64,000 bases of DNA, taken from assembly GCA_023382435.1 (NCBI GenBank), contig JAHDVS010000001.1:1-64000 (forward strand), given 5' to 3'. The DNA is from Thermoleophilia bacterium. Lineage in GTDB: Bacteria > Actinomycetota > Thermoleophilia > Gaiellales > Gaiellaceae. Within the stretch, counting starts at the first letter, position 1, and each line of letters begins with the position of its first letter. The notes beneath the pieces are model-generated. The model did no database searches. It saw nothing but the letters and a program-made list of their open reading frames with translations, and was not told where the DNA came from. Positions 51,137 to 62,440 of the stretch are shown piece by piece. A program made the position numbers and the translations under genes.

Positions 51137-51591
51137 GATAGCTCCGCCAGGACGTCCGCCACCCGTCGCCCGTCGGGGAGCGCGAGCTCCGGGGCGATCT
51201 CGAACAGCGGCTCCAGCGCGAAGCGCCGCTCCACGAGCCGCGGGTGGGGAACGACCAGGTCCGGCTCGTCCGCCGTCTCGTCTCCGTGGAGCAGCAGGTC
51301 GAGATCGGCCGTGCGCGGGCCGAAGCGACGTGTCGCGTCACGCACCCGCCCGAGGGCGAGCTCGATCTCGAGCAGCCTGGCGAGCAGCTCTCGCGGCGCG
51401 AGCTCGGTCTCGACGGCACAGACCGCGTTCAGGAAGCGAGGCTGGTTCTCGTCGCCGACGGGGGCGGTGTCGCGGAAGCTCGAGGCGGCGACGACACGCA
51501 GGCCCGGCGTGGCGTCGAGCAGCTCGAGCGCGCGGCGCAGCGCCGCCTCGCGGTCACCGAGGTTCGACCCCAGGCCGACGTAGGCGATCAC
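51073..51591 (-). CDS. folK: 6-hydroxymethyl-dihydropterin pyrophosphokinase
   Basis: 172 residues, GTG start. AYVGLGSNLGDREAALRRAL, NQPRFLNAVCAVETELAPRE, LGRVRDATRRFGPRTADLDL and VVPHPRLVERRFALEPLFE are the HPPK signature with the Asp pair that binds magnesium. The last ~20 residues (ACRTSTSSTSTRPSSSFA) are low complexity and arise from reading into the DUF2469 gene. It supplies the pterin diphosphate used by FolP. Confidence 0.95.
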   Translation of the reverse strand: MIAYVGLGSNLGDREAALRRALELLDATPGLRVVAASSFRDTAPVGDENQPRFLNAVCAVETELAPRELLARLLEIELALGRVRDATRRFGPRTADLDLLLHGDETADEPDLVVPHPRLVERRFALEPLFEIAPELALPDGRRVADVLAELSWAACRTSTSSTSTRPSSSFA

Positions 51592-51617
51592 GGGCCCGGC
51601 GCTGGCTGCTTCCGGCC

Positions 51618-51977
51618 TCAGTGGCGTGACCGCTCCACGACCGCCGCGGTGAACTCGACCGGCGTTTCGAGCTTGACTTCGGGCTTGCGCACGCGCACCC
51701 GCACGCGCGAGACGTCGAACTGCGCGAGTAGCGTGTCGGCGATCCGCGCAGCCAACGTCTCGATCAGGTTGCAGCGGGTACCGGTTGCGACCGCTTCGAC
51801 GCAGGCGGCGACCTTCCCGTAGTCGACGGTGTCGGAGAGGCGGTCGCTGCGAACGCCCGCGTCGTGCGCGACCAGGGTCACGTCGAACAGGAACGGCTGC
51901 CCCCGCTCGCGCTCCTCGGGCAGCGCGCCGTGGTACCCGTACACCTCGAGGCCGTAGATCTCGAGCGCGACCTCCAC
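51618..51977 (-). CDS. folB: Dihydroneopterin aldolase
   Basis: 119 residues from the GTG at 51977, four bp after folP. ALEIYGLEVYGYHGALPEER with the catalytic Glu, SDTVDYGKVAACVEAV and ETLAARIADTLL are the FolB blocks, and RVRVRKPEVKLETPVEFTAA carries the conserved Lys. Converts dihydroneopterin to hydroxymethyl-dihydropterin. Confidence 0.95.
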   Translation of the reverse strand: MEVALEIYGLEVYGYHGALPEERERGQPFLFDVTLVAHDAGVRSDRLSDTVDYGKVAACVEAVATGTRCNLIETLAARIADTLLAQFDVSRVRVRVRKPEVKLETPVEFTAAVVERSRH

Positions 51978-51981
51978 GGCG

Positions 51982-52809
51982 TCAGTGCGCCCCCACGAGC
52001 GCGTGCGCGGCGGTGAGCGCCTCGACGTGCTCGCGCACGTCGTGAACCCGAAAGATCGAGGCACCCCGCTCGTACGCGAAGACCGCCGCGCCCACGGACG
52101 CCGCGAGCGACCCGGCGATCGCGACCTCGTCGCCGAGGATCCTCGCGAGGAAGCGCTTGCGCGAGATGCCGACGAGCACCGGACGACCCAGTGCGACGAG
52201 CTCGTCCAGGCGGGCGAGCAGCTCGAGGTTGTGCTCGACGGTCTTGCCGAACCCGATGCCCGGGTCGAGGCAGATCCGCTCCTCGGGCACGCCCTCCGAG
52301 ACCGCGAGCTCGAGCCGCTCCTCCAGGAAGGCGCACACCTCGGAGACGACGTCCTCGTAGCGGGGCCCGAGCTGCATCGTCCGGGGCGTGCCGAGCATGT
52401 GCATGAGGCACAGGTAGGCCCCGCTCCCGGCAACGACGCCGGCGAGCTCGGGATCGGCGCGCAGCGCGGTGACGTCGTTCACCAGCACGGCACCGAGCTC
52501 GAGGGCGCGGCGCGCGACCTCCGCCTTCGACGTGTCGATCGAGAGAGGCACCGCGCCGCCGAGCAACTCGAGCACGGGGACGACGCGGGCGAGCTCCTCA
52601 TCGAGGCCGACGGCGGCGGCTCCCGGCCGCGTCGACTCCCCGCCGACGTCGACGAGCACGGCGCCCTCGGCGCGAAGCTGGCACGCCCGCGCGGCGGCGG
52701 CGGCGGGGGCCAGGAAGCGGCCACCATCCGAGAACGAGTCGGGCGTCGCGTTGACGACGCCGATCACGCTCGGGCGCGGAAGCAGCTCCTCGATCGGCAG
52801 GACTGTCAC
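51982..52809 (-). CDS. folP: Dihydropteroate synthase
   Basis: 275 residues, GTG start. SVIGVVNATPDSFSDGGRFL and VLVDVGGESTRPGAAAVGLD are the two loops that bind phosphate and pABA; SIDTSKAEVARRALELGAVL, ICLDPGIGFGKT and VLVGISRKRFL complete the family. It condenses pABA with the pterin and is the sulfonamide target. No folE is seen, so the first step enzyme is elsewhere. Confidence 0.96.
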   Translation of the reverse strand: MTVLPIEELLPRPSVIGVVNATPDSFSDGGRFLAPAAAAARACQLRAEGAVLVDVGGESTRPGAAAVGLDEELARVVPVLELLGGAVPLSIDTSKAEVARRALELGAVLVNDVTALRADPELAGVVAGSGAYLCLMHMLGTPRTMQLGPRYEDVVSEVCAFLEERLELAVSEGVPEERICLDPGIGFGKTVEHNLELLARLDELVALGRPVLVGISRKRFLARILGDEVAIAGSLAASVGAAVFAYERGASIFRVHDVREHVEALTAAHALVGAH

Positions 52810-52837
52810 GACCGGATTGTACGAGGGAGCGAAGCCG

Positions 52838-54793
<1,956 letters not shown>

Positions 54794-54870
54794 GGGGGAT
54801 CACACGGCCCTCATGCGTGTCCACGAAGGGTAGCAGGGCACCCCCTTCCGGCCGCCCCCGCCGGGCCGGC

Positions 54871-55443
54871 TCAGGGCAGCTCCTCGGCCTGGGCGGCGAG
54901 CTCGTCCCGCAGGATTCCCACGTACGGCAGGTTGCGGTAGAGCTCCGCGAAGTCGAGACCGTAGCCGATCACGAACCGCTGCGGGATCTCGAAGCCGACG
55001 TAGCGGCACTCGACGTCGGTCGTGCGGCGGGCGGGCTTCGTCAGGAGCGCGCACACCTCGAGGGAGGCCGGCAGGCGCGCCCTCAGCATACGGACGAGGT
55101 ACGCGAGCGTGAGCCCGGAGTCGACGATGTCCTCGACGATGAGGACGTTCCGACCCTCGACGGACAGATCGAGATCCTTGAGAATCCGCACGACACCCGA
55201 GGAGTCGGTCGCCGACCCGTAGCTCGAGATGGCCATGAAGTCGACCTCGCACGGGGTATCGATCGACCGCATCAGGTCGGAGACGAAGAACACGGCGCCC
55301 TTGAGGACGCCGACGAGCAGGAGATCGCGGCCACGGTAGTCGGCAGAGATCTCGGCCCCGAGCTCGGCGATCCGCCGCCCGAGCGTATCCTCGTCGATCA
55401 GCACCGCCTCGACCGCGGCGCTCAGCTCGCCCTGCCTCGTCAT
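54871..55443 (-). CDS. hpt: Hypoxanthine phosphoribosyltransferase
   Basis: 190 residues from the ATG at 55443, which overlaps the tilS stop (ATGA). The PRPP-binding loop is [20 protein letters not shown] and the base-binding end is [39 protein letters not shown] is the N-terminal PPi loop. It salvages hypoxanthine and guanine. Confidence 0.96.
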   Translation of the reverse strand: MTRQGELSAAVEAVLIDEDTLGRRIAELGAEISADYRGRDLLLVGVLKGAVFFVSDLMRSIDTPCEVDFMAISSYGSATDSSGVVRILKDLDLSVEGRNVLIVEDIVDSGLTLAYLVRMLRARLPASLEVCALLTKPARRTTDVECRYVGFEIPQRFVIGYGLDFAELYRNLPYVGILRDELAAQAEELP

Positions 55444-56450
55444 TCCCCACTCCTCGTCGCGACGACGGCGTCCTCGTAGCCCGGTACGGTGGCTACCCCC
55501 GGGACGACGACGACCGCGTCTCCCCGGACGACGAGCGGCCACGCTTCCCGCTCCGACCGGGGAATCTTCGCACCGACGAACAGATCCTGCACTTTCGTAC
55601 GCGAGGGCTCGGCAAGGCGGTCGCCCGCGCGCCAGCCGCGGACGACGAGCCCGGGCGCACACGGCTCGATCGTCCACTCGCCCCAGCGCACGGGACCGGC
55701 CAGCCGCACCGGCGCCCGCTCGAGCCACACCCGCTCGTATTCGCGCACGGCAACGAGCCCCCGCCCGAGGTCGACGCGCCTCGAGCCGGCAGGTGTCGCC
55801 AACAGCTCGGCGAGCGCCCGCTGGACGGGTCGGGGGAAGTCCGCGGGACGATCGAGCGCCGCGAGCACGTTGCGCTCGGCGGCCGGGTGCAACTCCCGCA
55901 GGTGCGGCAGGATCCGCTCGCGGATCAGACCACGCTTCGTGCCCGGGTTCGTCGAGTCGACCCGGTAGGGCAGGCCCTCGTCACGGCAGTAGGCGGCGGC
56001 CTCGTCGCGCCACACGCGAAGCAGCGGCCGGACGACCCCGTCGTCGCGCCGCACGCGAATCCCGGTCGTCGTCCCGCTCGAGGCGAGCCGGTAGAGGATC
56101 GTCTCGACCTGGTCGCTCGCCGTGTGGCCCGTGGCGCGCAGGCCGCCGGCGGGGATCGCGTAGCGCTGCTCGCGCAGCCCCGCCTCGGAGAGCCCCCCGC
56201 CGGGCGCGTCCACGACCCGGGCGCCGAGCGTCTCGGCACAGAAGCGGGCGTCTCGGTCGGACTCGGCGCCCCGGAGGCGATGGTTGACGTGGAGCGCCGA
56301 GACGCGGTAACCGAGCGCGCCGAGCACGTGCCAGAGGCAGGTCGAGTCGGGCCCGCCCGAGACGAGGCAGACGATCTCGCCGCCCGGAGCAATCAGGTCG
56401 TGCTCGCGGACGTGCTCCTCGACCCGTGCACGGAGCGCGGCGGGGCTCAT
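55440..56450 (-). CDS. tilS: tRNA(Ile)-lysidine synthase
   Basis: 336 residues. The PP-loop is [40 protein letters not shown] and [20 protein letters not shown] follow as in TilS. A C-terminal TilS domain with [20 protein letters not shown] is also present. It makes lysidine at the wobble base of tRNA-Ile(CAU). TACGAT (56462-56457) lies 6 nt before the ATG; this is the likely start of the seven-gene operon. Confidence 0.95.
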   Translation of the reverse strand: MSPAALRARVEEHVREHDLIAPGGEIVCLVSGGPDSTCLWHVLGALGYRVSALHVNHRLRGAESDRDARFCAETLGARVVDAPGGGLSEAGLREQRYAIPAGGLRATGHTASDQVETILYRLASSGTTTGIRVRRDDGVVRPLLRVWRDEAAAYCRDEGLPYRVDSTNPGTKRGLIRERILPHLRELHPAAERNVLAALDRPADFPRPVQRALAELLATPAGSRRVDLGRGLVAVREYERVWLERAPVRLAGPVRWGEWTIEPCAPGLVVRGWRAGDRLAEPSRTKVQDLFVGAKIPRSEREAWPLVVRGDAVVVVPGVATVPGYEDAVVATRSGE

Positions 56451-56514
56451 CGCTCGATCGTAGCGCCTGGCTCGAGTTGCCCTCCGGTGACCAGGCCGGG
56501 TATACCCCGCCACG

Positions 56515-58851
56515 ATGACCGGGCTCACCGAGACGGAGGCTCGTCGCAGGCTGGCCGAGCGGGGGCCGCGACGGCCGCCGCAGACGAGCCGCTCGTACGC
56601 GAGCATCGTCCGTGCGAATCTCTTCAACCTGCCGAACGCGGTGCTCGTGTTCTTCGGCGTGGCAACGGTGGCGCTCGGCGAGCTGGCCGACGCTCTCTTC
56701 CTCGGCGTCGTCGTCGCGAACACGGTGATCGGCTCGGCCCAGGAGATCCGCGCGAAGCGCGCACTCGACCGGCTCGCGGCGCTCGTCCGACCCCACGCCC
56801 TCGTGATCCGCGACGGCAGCCCGCGCGCCCTGCATGTGGACGAGGTCGTCGCGGGCGACCTCGTGGCACTCCAGCCCGGCGACCAGGTCGTCGCGGACGG
56901 GACGGTGCTCGAGAGCGACGGGCTGCGACTCGACGAGTCGATCCTGACCGGTGAGTCGAGGCCGGCCACGCGCGCACCGGGCGAGCCCGTGCTCTCGGGC
57001 GCGTTCGTCGCCGAGGGAGCCGGGCGCTACGAGGTCACGGCCGTGGGCCCCGAGAGCTACGCGGAGCGTCTCGCCGGGGAAGCGCGCGCCTTCCGCCATC
57101 CGCCCTCGCCGTTCCAGGTGGGCCTCGGCCGGCTCGTGGTCGCGCTCGTCCTGCTCGGCGTCCCCCTCGGCATCGCGCTCTCGCTCACGCTGTGGCTGCG
57201 CTCGGCGCCGTTCGACGACGCGCTGCCGACCGTCGTCGCGGCCGCGATCAACCTCGTCCCCGAGGGGCTGATCCTGCTCTCGAGCATCGCCTACGTGGCC
57301 GGGGCGGCGCGGCTCTCGCGCCACGGGGCGCTCGTTCAGCAGGTCAGCGCGATCGAGTCGCTCGCCGCCGCCGACATCGTCCTGACCGACAAGACGGGCA
57401 CGCTGACCGAGTCGCGCCTGCGCCTCGTCGGGCTGCTGCCGGCCGCTGGGGTCGCCGAGAGCGAGCTCGGCCAGGCGCTCGGGCGCTACGCCACCTCCTC
57501 TCCGATCGAGAACGCGACGCGGGACGCGCTCGCGCGGGCGCTCCCGCAGCCGGCCGAGACACCGCTCGAGACGGTGCCGTTCTCGTCGAGGCGCAAGTGG
57601 GGCGCCGTGCGCCTGCGAGACACGACCGTCGTCCTCGGAGCCCCGGAGCTGTTCCAGCTCGGACAGCTGGCGACTGCCGCGGCCCGGGAGTCGCAGCTCG
57701 GTCGCCGCGTCGTCGCCATCGGCGTGACCGACAGGCCGCTCGGGCAGGACAGCGACGGGCTTCCGGCCGGTACGAGAGCCCTCGGGCTCGCGACGATCGC
57801 CGAGGAGCTGCGACCGGGCATCCGTGAGACGATCGCTTTCCTCGGGCGCGAGCACGTCGAGCTGAAGGTCGTCTCGGGCGACGCCCCGGCCACCGTCGCG
57901 GCCATCGCGGCGGACGCGGGAATCCCGCCGGGCGGCCCTCCGGTCGACGGGGCGCGCCTGCCCGAGGACGACGACGAGCTGCGCGCGCTGCTGCGGCGGG
58001 CCGCGGTCGTGGGCCGGATCTCGCCGGAGGGCAAGCGACGGATCGTGGAGGCGCTGCGCGACGACGGGAGGCACGTCGCGATGATCGGCGACGGGGTCAA
58101 CGACGTCCCGGCGCTGAAGGCCTCCAGGGTCGCGATCGCGCAGGGCTCGGGAGCGCAGATGGCGAAGGCCGTCGCGGACCTCGTGCTCGTCGAGGGCGAC
58201 TTCGCGGCGGTGCCGCGGATGGTCGCGGAGGGGCGGCAGATCCTGCGCAACCTGCAGCGCGTCTCGAAGATCTACGCGACGAAGGCGCTGTTCGGCGCGT
58301 TCATCGTGCTCTGCCTCGGCCTGGCGCCGATCCCGTACCCGTTCCTCCCGCGGCAGCTCTCGCTCGCCTCCTTCTTCGTCACGGGCGTGCCGCCGTTCTT
58401 CCTCGCGCTCGCTCCCAGCTCCGGCGAGTGGCGCATGACCTCCTACCTGCGGGAGGTGGGGGAGTTCGCCGTCCGGGCCGGCGCGGCGATCGCCCTGGGC
58501 GTGATCGCGAGCTACGTGCTCGCCCACGAGGCGCTCGGGCTCGGAGTCGGGCCCGCGCGCACCGTCTCGCTCTCGGTCTACGTGATCTCGTCGCTGTGGA
58601 TGATCTTCGCGCTCGAGGCGACGAACCCCCGGCGCGCGCGCTGGGTCGGCGGGCTCTGCGCCACGCTCCTCCTCGCCTACGTGCTCGTGTTCGCGGTCGG
58701 GCCGCTACGCGACCTCTTCAGGCTGTGCACGCCCGACAGCGAGGCGCTCGGGATGCTCGCCGTCGGCGTGGGCCTGGCGATCGCGGCCCTGACGGCGCTC
58801 GGAATCCGCCCGGCCCCCGGCGGCGGTCAGGCGAAGATCAACGAGCGGTAG
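56515..58851 (+). CDS. P-type cation-transporting ATPase (CtpE/PEGL type)
   Basis: 778 residues with about ten membrane helices. Actuator motif LTGES at 144-148, phosphorylation Asp292 in TDKTGTLTES, hinge MIGDGVNDVPALKAS near 525. The helix 4 motif is NLVPEGL (246-252), as in Mycobacterium CtpE, which has been linked to calcium uptake, so Ca2+ is a reasonable but unproven substrate. No N-terminal heavy-metal domain. TTGCCC-18-TATACC (56477-56506) precedes the ATG, with the -10 hexamer 8 nt away. Confidence 0.88.
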   Translation: MTGLTETEARRRLAERGPRRPPQTSRSYASIVRANLFNLPNAVLVFFGVATVALGELADALFLGVVVANTVIGSAQEIRAKRALDRLAALVRPHALVIRDGSPRALHVDEVVAGDLVALQPGDQVVADGTVLESDGLRLDESILTGESRPATRAPGEPVLSGAFVAEGAGRYEVTAVGPESYAERLAGEARAFRHPPSPFQVGLGRLVVALVLLGVPLGIALSLTLWLRSAPFDDALPTVVAAAINLVPEGLILLSSIAYVAGAARLSRHGALVQQVSAIESLAAADIVLTDKTGTLTESRLRLVGLLPAAGVAESELGQALGRYATSSPIENATRDALARALPQPAETPLETVPFSSRRKWGAVRLRDTTVVLGAPELFQLGQLATAAARESQLGRRVVAIGVTDRPLGQDSDGLPAGTRALGLATIAEELRPGIRETIAFLGREHVELKVVSGDAPATVAAIAADAGIPPGGPPVDGARLPEDDDELRALLRRAAVVGRISPEGKRRIVEALRDDGRHVAMIGDGVNDVPALKASRVAIAQGSGAQMAKAVADLVLVEGDFAAVPRMVAEGRQILRNLQRVSKIYATKALFGAFIVLCLGLAPIPYPFLPRQLSLASFFVTGVPPFFLALAPSSGEWRMTSYLREVGEFAVRAGAAIALGVIASYVLAHEALGLGVGPARTVSLSVYVISSLWMIFALEATNPRRARWVGGLCATLLLAYVLVFAVGPLRDLFRLCTPDSEALGMLAVGVGLAIAALTALGIRPAPGGGQAKINER

Positions 58852-59612
58852 CTGAGCGTCCGGCGCATGCCGATGGACGCGTACAGGGCGAGGGCAGGGG
58901 CGTTCTCGGAGCGAGCGAACAGGCATACCGCGGGGACGCGTGAGAGCAGGACGACGCAGAGGTCGGCGAGCGCTCGCTTCGCGTAGCCGCGGCCCCGATC
59001 CTCCGGGTCGACCCAGACCTGCTGGAGCTGAATGGCGAGCGGTGTCCACGCCGACGCCTCGGCCTTGAAGCGGATGCGGCCCGCCTCGACCCAGAGCCAG
59101 CTGCGCCCGAGCTCGATCTGGCTGCGCGTCCTCCACCGGAACAGGTCGGGATCGCGAGCACAGGCGTCGATGCCGACCTCCTCGAGGTAGGCGGCGGCGC
59201 AGGCCGGAACGAGCAGGTCGAGGTCGTCGAGGGTGGCCGCCCGCAGGCCGGTGCCCGCGGGCGGCGGCGGCGCCTCGAGCTCGAACACCGGCTGACCCGG
59301 CCGGTCTTCGAGCGGCACCGGGAGCGTGCGCCGGATCGCACCCCACAGCTCGCCCACGGCCCGCTCCTCGCCGACGATCATCCGCGGCCGGGAGCGCCCG
59401 ACCGCCTTCGCGAGCACTGCCACTCCCGTCCCGGAAGGCACGAGGTTCGCGCCGGCATGGCAGAGGGCGGTCAGCCGCCCGTGCTCCTCGACGGCAACGA
59501 AGCGCCCGAGGCCGCGTCGTGCGATGTCCTCGAGAAAGACGCGCTCGATCGGCTCGGCGGCGCAGAAGTCGAGGATCGCCTCGAGCGTCGGGGGGTCGAC
59601 GACCGTCGCCAC
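58827..59612 (-). CDS. GNAT N-acetyltransferase with DUF4081-like N-terminal domain
   Basis: 261 residues, GTG start, with TAGGAT (59624-59619) six nt before. The C-terminal half is a GNAT fold with QLQQVWVDPEDRGRGYAKRA as the acetyl-CoA pyrophosphate loop and CLFARSENAPALALYASIGM as the last strand. The N-terminal half resembles the DUF4081 part of two-domain actinobacterial acetyltransferases (VFLEDIARRGLGRFVAVEEH). Substrate unknown. Ends 25 bp inside the ATPase gene on the opposite strand. Confidence 0.8.
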   Translation of the reverse strand: MATVVDPPTLEAILDFCAAEPIERVFLEDIARRGLGRFVAVEEHGRLTALCHAGANLVPSGTGVAVLAKAVGRSRPRMIVGEERAVGELWGAIRRTLPVPLEDRPGQPVFELEAPPPPAGTGLRAATLDDLDLLVPACAAAYLEEVGIDACARDPDLFRWRTRSQIELGRSWLWVEAGRIRFKAEASAWTPLAIQLQQVWVDPEDRGRGYAKRALADLCVVLLSRVPAVCLFARSENAPALALYASIGMRRTLSYRSLIFA

Positions 59613-59654
59613 CCCCGCATCCTAGGCGTGAGGCCCGTTCGCTATCGTCCCCGC

Positions 59655-60371
59655 GTGGCCATCCACCTGCGCGCCAAGCCGGGCGACTACGCGCCCGCCT
59701 GCCTGCTCCCCGGCGACCCGCTGCGCGCCCGTCGGGTCGCGGAGCGCTTCCTCGACGACGTACGTCAGGTCAACGGGGAGCGCGGGCTGCTCGGCTTCAC
59801 GGGCTCGTTCGAGGGCACCCCGGTGTCGGTGCAGGCGACCGGGATGGGCTGCCCGTCGGCGGCGATCGTCGTCGAGGAGCTCGCCGGGTTCGGCGTCGAG
59901 CGGCTCTTGCGGATCGGTACCTGCGGCGCGCTGGCGCCCGCACTCGCCCTCGGCGACCTCGTCCTCGCCCTCGCCGCCGTGCCCGCGGACGGCACGTCGC
60001 GCCACTACACGGCGGGCGAGCCGCACGCGCCCACCGCGGACTGGGAGCTCCTGCACGGGGCTGTCCACGCCGCGAAGACGCTCGGGCTGAAGCTCAGCGT
60101 GGGCCCGGTCGCCACGTCGGACACGTTCTACGACCCGGATCCCGACCGCCACCGCCGCTGGGCGGCGCGCGGCGTGCTCGCGGTCGAGATGGAGGCGGCA
60201 GCGATCTTCACGGTTGCGGCGCTACGCGGCCTCCGCGCGGCCTGCCTGCTCACCGTCTCGGACCTCGTCGACGGCAGGCACACGGAACGCATCTTGGACG
60301 ATGCGCTCGAGACGGCCGTGACGGCGATGGCCGAGCTGGCGCTGCGCGCGGCGACCTCGGCGAAGCACTGA
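59655..60371 (+). CDS. Purine-nucleoside phosphorylase (DeoD/NP-I family)
   Basis: 238 residues from a GTG at 59655, six nt after TATCGT. PGDYAPACLLPGDPLRARRV, VQATGMGCPSAAIVVEELAG, LLRIGTCGALAPALALGDLV and VLAVEMEAAAIFTVAALRGL are the phosphate- and ribose-binding motifs of hexameric NP-I phosphorylases. Purine versus uridine preference is not certain; the LLTVSDLVDGRHTER end is nearer to DeoD. Five bp before the lipid kinase gene. Confidence 0.87.
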   Translation: MAIHLRAKPGDYAPACLLPGDPLRARRVAERFLDDVRQVNGERGLLGFTGSFEGTPVSVQATGMGCPSAAIVVEELAGFGVERLLRIGTCGALAPALALGDLVLALAAVPADGTSRHYTAGEPHAPTADWELLHGAVHAAKTLGLKLSVGPVATSDTFYDPDPDRHRRWAARGVLAVEMEAAAIFTVAALRGLRAACLLTVSDLVDGRHTERILDDALETAVTAMAELALRAATSAKH

Positions 60372-60376
60372 GGGCC

Positions 60377-61303
60377 GTGACGGACGTCGCGTTCCTCGTC
60401 AACCCGGGCTCCGACAACGGCAGGACGGGGCGCGCCTGGCCCGAGCTCGCCCACCGCGCCGCCGCGGCCGGGCTGGCTGGCGAGGCCCTGATCTCGACCC
60501 GGCCGGGCGAGCTCCCGGGGCTCGTCGAGCGCGCCGCAGCGGACGGGGCGCGCCTCGTCGTGGCCGTCGGCGGCGACGGCACGGTCAACGAGGTCGCGAG
60601 CGGGCTGCTCGCGCTGCGGGAGCGCGACGCGGAGGCGCCCGAGCTCGCCGTGCTGCCACGCGGCACCGGCACTGATTTCGTCCGCACGTTCCGGATCCCC
60701 ACGGCGCTCGATCGGGCGATCGCGGCGATCCGGGACGGGCGAACGCGCACGATCGACGCCGGCCGCGTCGAGTACCGCTCCTGGGCGGGCGCGGACGACG
60801 TCGGCTGGTTCGTGAACGTCGCCAGCGCCGGCATGAGCGGCGCGGTCGCCCGACGCGCGAACTCGACCACGAAAGCGCTTGGCGGCAAGGCCTCGTTCCT
60901 CGCGGCCACGCTGGCCGTGTTCGCACGCTGGCAGCCGAGCGAGGTCGAGGTCGCCGTCGACGGGGAGAGCCGCCGCGGGCTCTGCTACGACGTGCTGGTC
61001 GCGAACTGCCGCTTCCTCGGTGGCGGCATGCAGATGACGCCGGAGGCGGACCCCGACGACGGGCTCTTCGACGTGCTCGTGCTCGGCAAGATCACCCGCA
61101 CGGATCTCGCGCTGACGCTGCCCAGGGTCTACCGCGGCACGCACCTTCCCCATCCGAAGGCCGAGCTCCTGCGCGGTGCCGTCGTCCACGTGGACGCGGC
61201 AACGCCGTTGCCGATTCAGCTCGACGGCGAGCAGCCGGGCACGACGCCCGCGCGCTTCGAGATCGTTCCCGGCGCCCTGCGCCTGCGGGTGCCGCCCGCG
61301 TAG
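60377..61303 (+). CDS. Diacylglycerol/lipid kinase family protein (YegS/BmrU-like)
   Basis: 308 residues. The kinase motif VVAVGGDGTVNEVASGLLAL, AVLPRGTGTDFVRTFRIP and the C-terminal ANCRFLGGGMQMTPEADPDDGLFDV are the DAGK catalytic domain blocks. These kinases phosphorylate diacylglycerol or related lipids at the inner face of the membrane. Downstream of and close to the nucleoside phosphorylase gene, probably one transcript. Confidence 0.88.
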   Translation: MTDVAFLVNPGSDNGRTGRAWPELAHRAAAAGLAGEALISTRPGELPGLVERAAADGARLVVAVGGDGTVNEVASGLLALRERDAEAPELAVLPRGTGTDFVRTFRIPTALDRAIAAIRDGRTRTIDAGRVEYRSWAGADDVGWFVNVASAGMSGAVARRANSTTKALGGKASFLAATLAVFARWQPSEVEVAVDGESRRGLCYDVLVANCRFLGGGMQMTPEADPDDGLFDVLVLGKITRTDLALTLPRVYRGTHLPHPKAELLRGAVVHVDAATPLPIQLDGEQPGTTPARFEIVPGALRLRVPPA

Positions 61304-61315
61304 CCCGGCAGCGCC

Positions 61316-61633
61316 TCAGCCCGCGGGCCCCTCCGCGTCGTGCGACCGCGCCTTCGCCGGTGGCCTGGCGACGAGCTTCTCGAGCTTCGCGAGCCGCTTC
61401 TCCATGCGGTCGAGCTCCGCTCGCAGCGCCTCGACCTCGTCGAGCGGCGCGACGTTGAGCTGGTGCAGAACGCCGCGCTGCACCTTCCCCGCCCGACCGC
61501 GCGCCTCCGTCAGTCGCTCGAGTGCCTCCGCGGCGTGGGCCTCCTCGCGCAGCCGGCGGATCGCCTCGTCACCTTTGACCGCCAGGCGCTCCAGCACTCC
61601 CTGGTCAACCGCCTCCTTCTTCGCCTCGGGCAT
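61316..61633 (-). CDS. Coiled-coil hypothetical protein
   Basis: 105 residues, nearly all charged helix: DEAIRRLREEAHAAEALERL, EALRAELDRMEKRLAKLEKL. The two helices are split by a short Pro-containing turn (NVAPLDEVEA). It looks like a small alpha-helical coiled coil of the phasin-like or scaffold type, but no family is recognised. Convergent with the lipid kinase gene. Confidence 0.55.
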   Translation of the reverse strand: MPEAKKEAVDQGVLERLAVKGDEAIRRLREEAHAAEALERLTEARGRAGKVQRGVLHQLNVAPLDEVEALRAELDRMEKRLAKLEKLVARPPAKARSHDAEGPAG

Positions 61634-61714
61634 TCCCGCCTCCTCAGCGCCGCGGTTGGGGCGGCACGTGCGCCACCCCGGGACACGGTCAGCTTAGCGC
61701 CGTAGACTTGCCCC

Positions 61715-62416
61715 GTGGACGTCCTCGTCCTCCAGCACATCGCCTGCGAGCCACCCGGCGAGTACGAGGACGTGCTGCGTGAGCGTGGCGCCACGCTCCA
61801 CCGGGTCGAGCTCGACGAGGGCGAGCCGCTCCCCGACTGGCGGGAGTTCGACGCGATCGTGGCGATGGGCGGCCCGATGAGCGTGGGCGACGAGGACGAT
61901 CACCCGTGGCTCGTCGACGAGAAGAGAGCGATCGGCGAGGCGGTGCGCGCCGGCGTGCCCTACTGGGGCGTCTGCCTGGGTGTGCAGCTGCTCGCCGCGA
62001 GCCTCGGGGCGCGCGTGTTCGCCGGCCCGAAGCCCGAGGTGGGCGTGCTGCCCGTCACGCTGACCGACGCGGCGCTCGCCGACCCCGTCTTCGCGAGCCT
62101 GCCCGCCGAGCTCGTGACGTTCCAGTGGCACGGCGACACGTTCGAGCTCCCGGACGGCGCCGTGCTCCTCGCGTCTTCGCCCGCGTACCCTGCGCAGGCG
62201 TTCCGCTTCGGCAAGCGTGCCTACGGCATCCAGTTCCACCTCGAGCTGACGAGCGACCTCGCGGACGAGTGGGCTGCCGTGCCCGCCTACGGCGAGGCGC
62301 TCGACCGGGTGCTCGGGCCCGGCTCGCTGCCGCGCCTCGTCGCCGAGCTCGACGCCGCCTCGGGCTCGATGCGCTCGCACGCCCGCGGCCTGCTCGAGCG
62401 CTGGCTCGACCTGTAG
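61715..62416 (+). CDS. Class I glutamine amidotransferase-like protein
   Basis: 233 residues, GTG start six nt after TAGACT (61703-61708). The nucleophile elbow is PYWGVCLGVQLLAASLGA with Cys, and the His-x-Glu pair is in YGIQFHLELTSDLADEW. FDAIVAMGGPMSVGDEDDHP is the oxyanion strand. It is related to the amidotransferase domain of GMP synthase but stands alone; such proteins often hydrolyse gamma-glutamyl compounds. Its TAG stop is the start of palindromic element D. Confidence 0.85.
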   Translation: MDVLVLQHIACEPPGEYEDVLRERGATLHRVELDEGEPLPDWREFDAIVAMGGPMSVGDEDDHPWLVDEKRAIGEAVRAGVPYWGVCLGVQLLAASLGARVFAGPKPEVGVLPVTLTDAALADPVFASLPAELVTFQWHGDTFELPDGAVLLASSPAYPAQAFRFGKRAYGIQFHLELTSDLADEWAAVPAYGEALDRVLGPGSLPRLVAELDAASGSMRSHARGLLERWLDL

Positions 62417-62440
62417 GGGCCGGACAGGTCCGGCCCCTAC
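62413..62440. repeat. Palindromic intergenic element, copy D (perfect)
   Basis: GTAGGGGCCGGAC, AG, then GTCCGGCCCCTAC: 13 bp perfect arms. It overlaps the amidotransferase stop on one side and the sirtuin stop on the other, so it is well placed as a two-way terminator. Its 24-base core is identical to that of copy C. Confidence 0.75.

Noticed and set aside
54800-55450. Alternative frame over hpt
   Set aside because: Out of phase with the clear PRPP-binding motif of Hpt.
55981-58527. Minus-strand frame of 848 codons opposite the P-type ATPase
   Set aside because: Charged low-complexity shadow of the ATPase gene.
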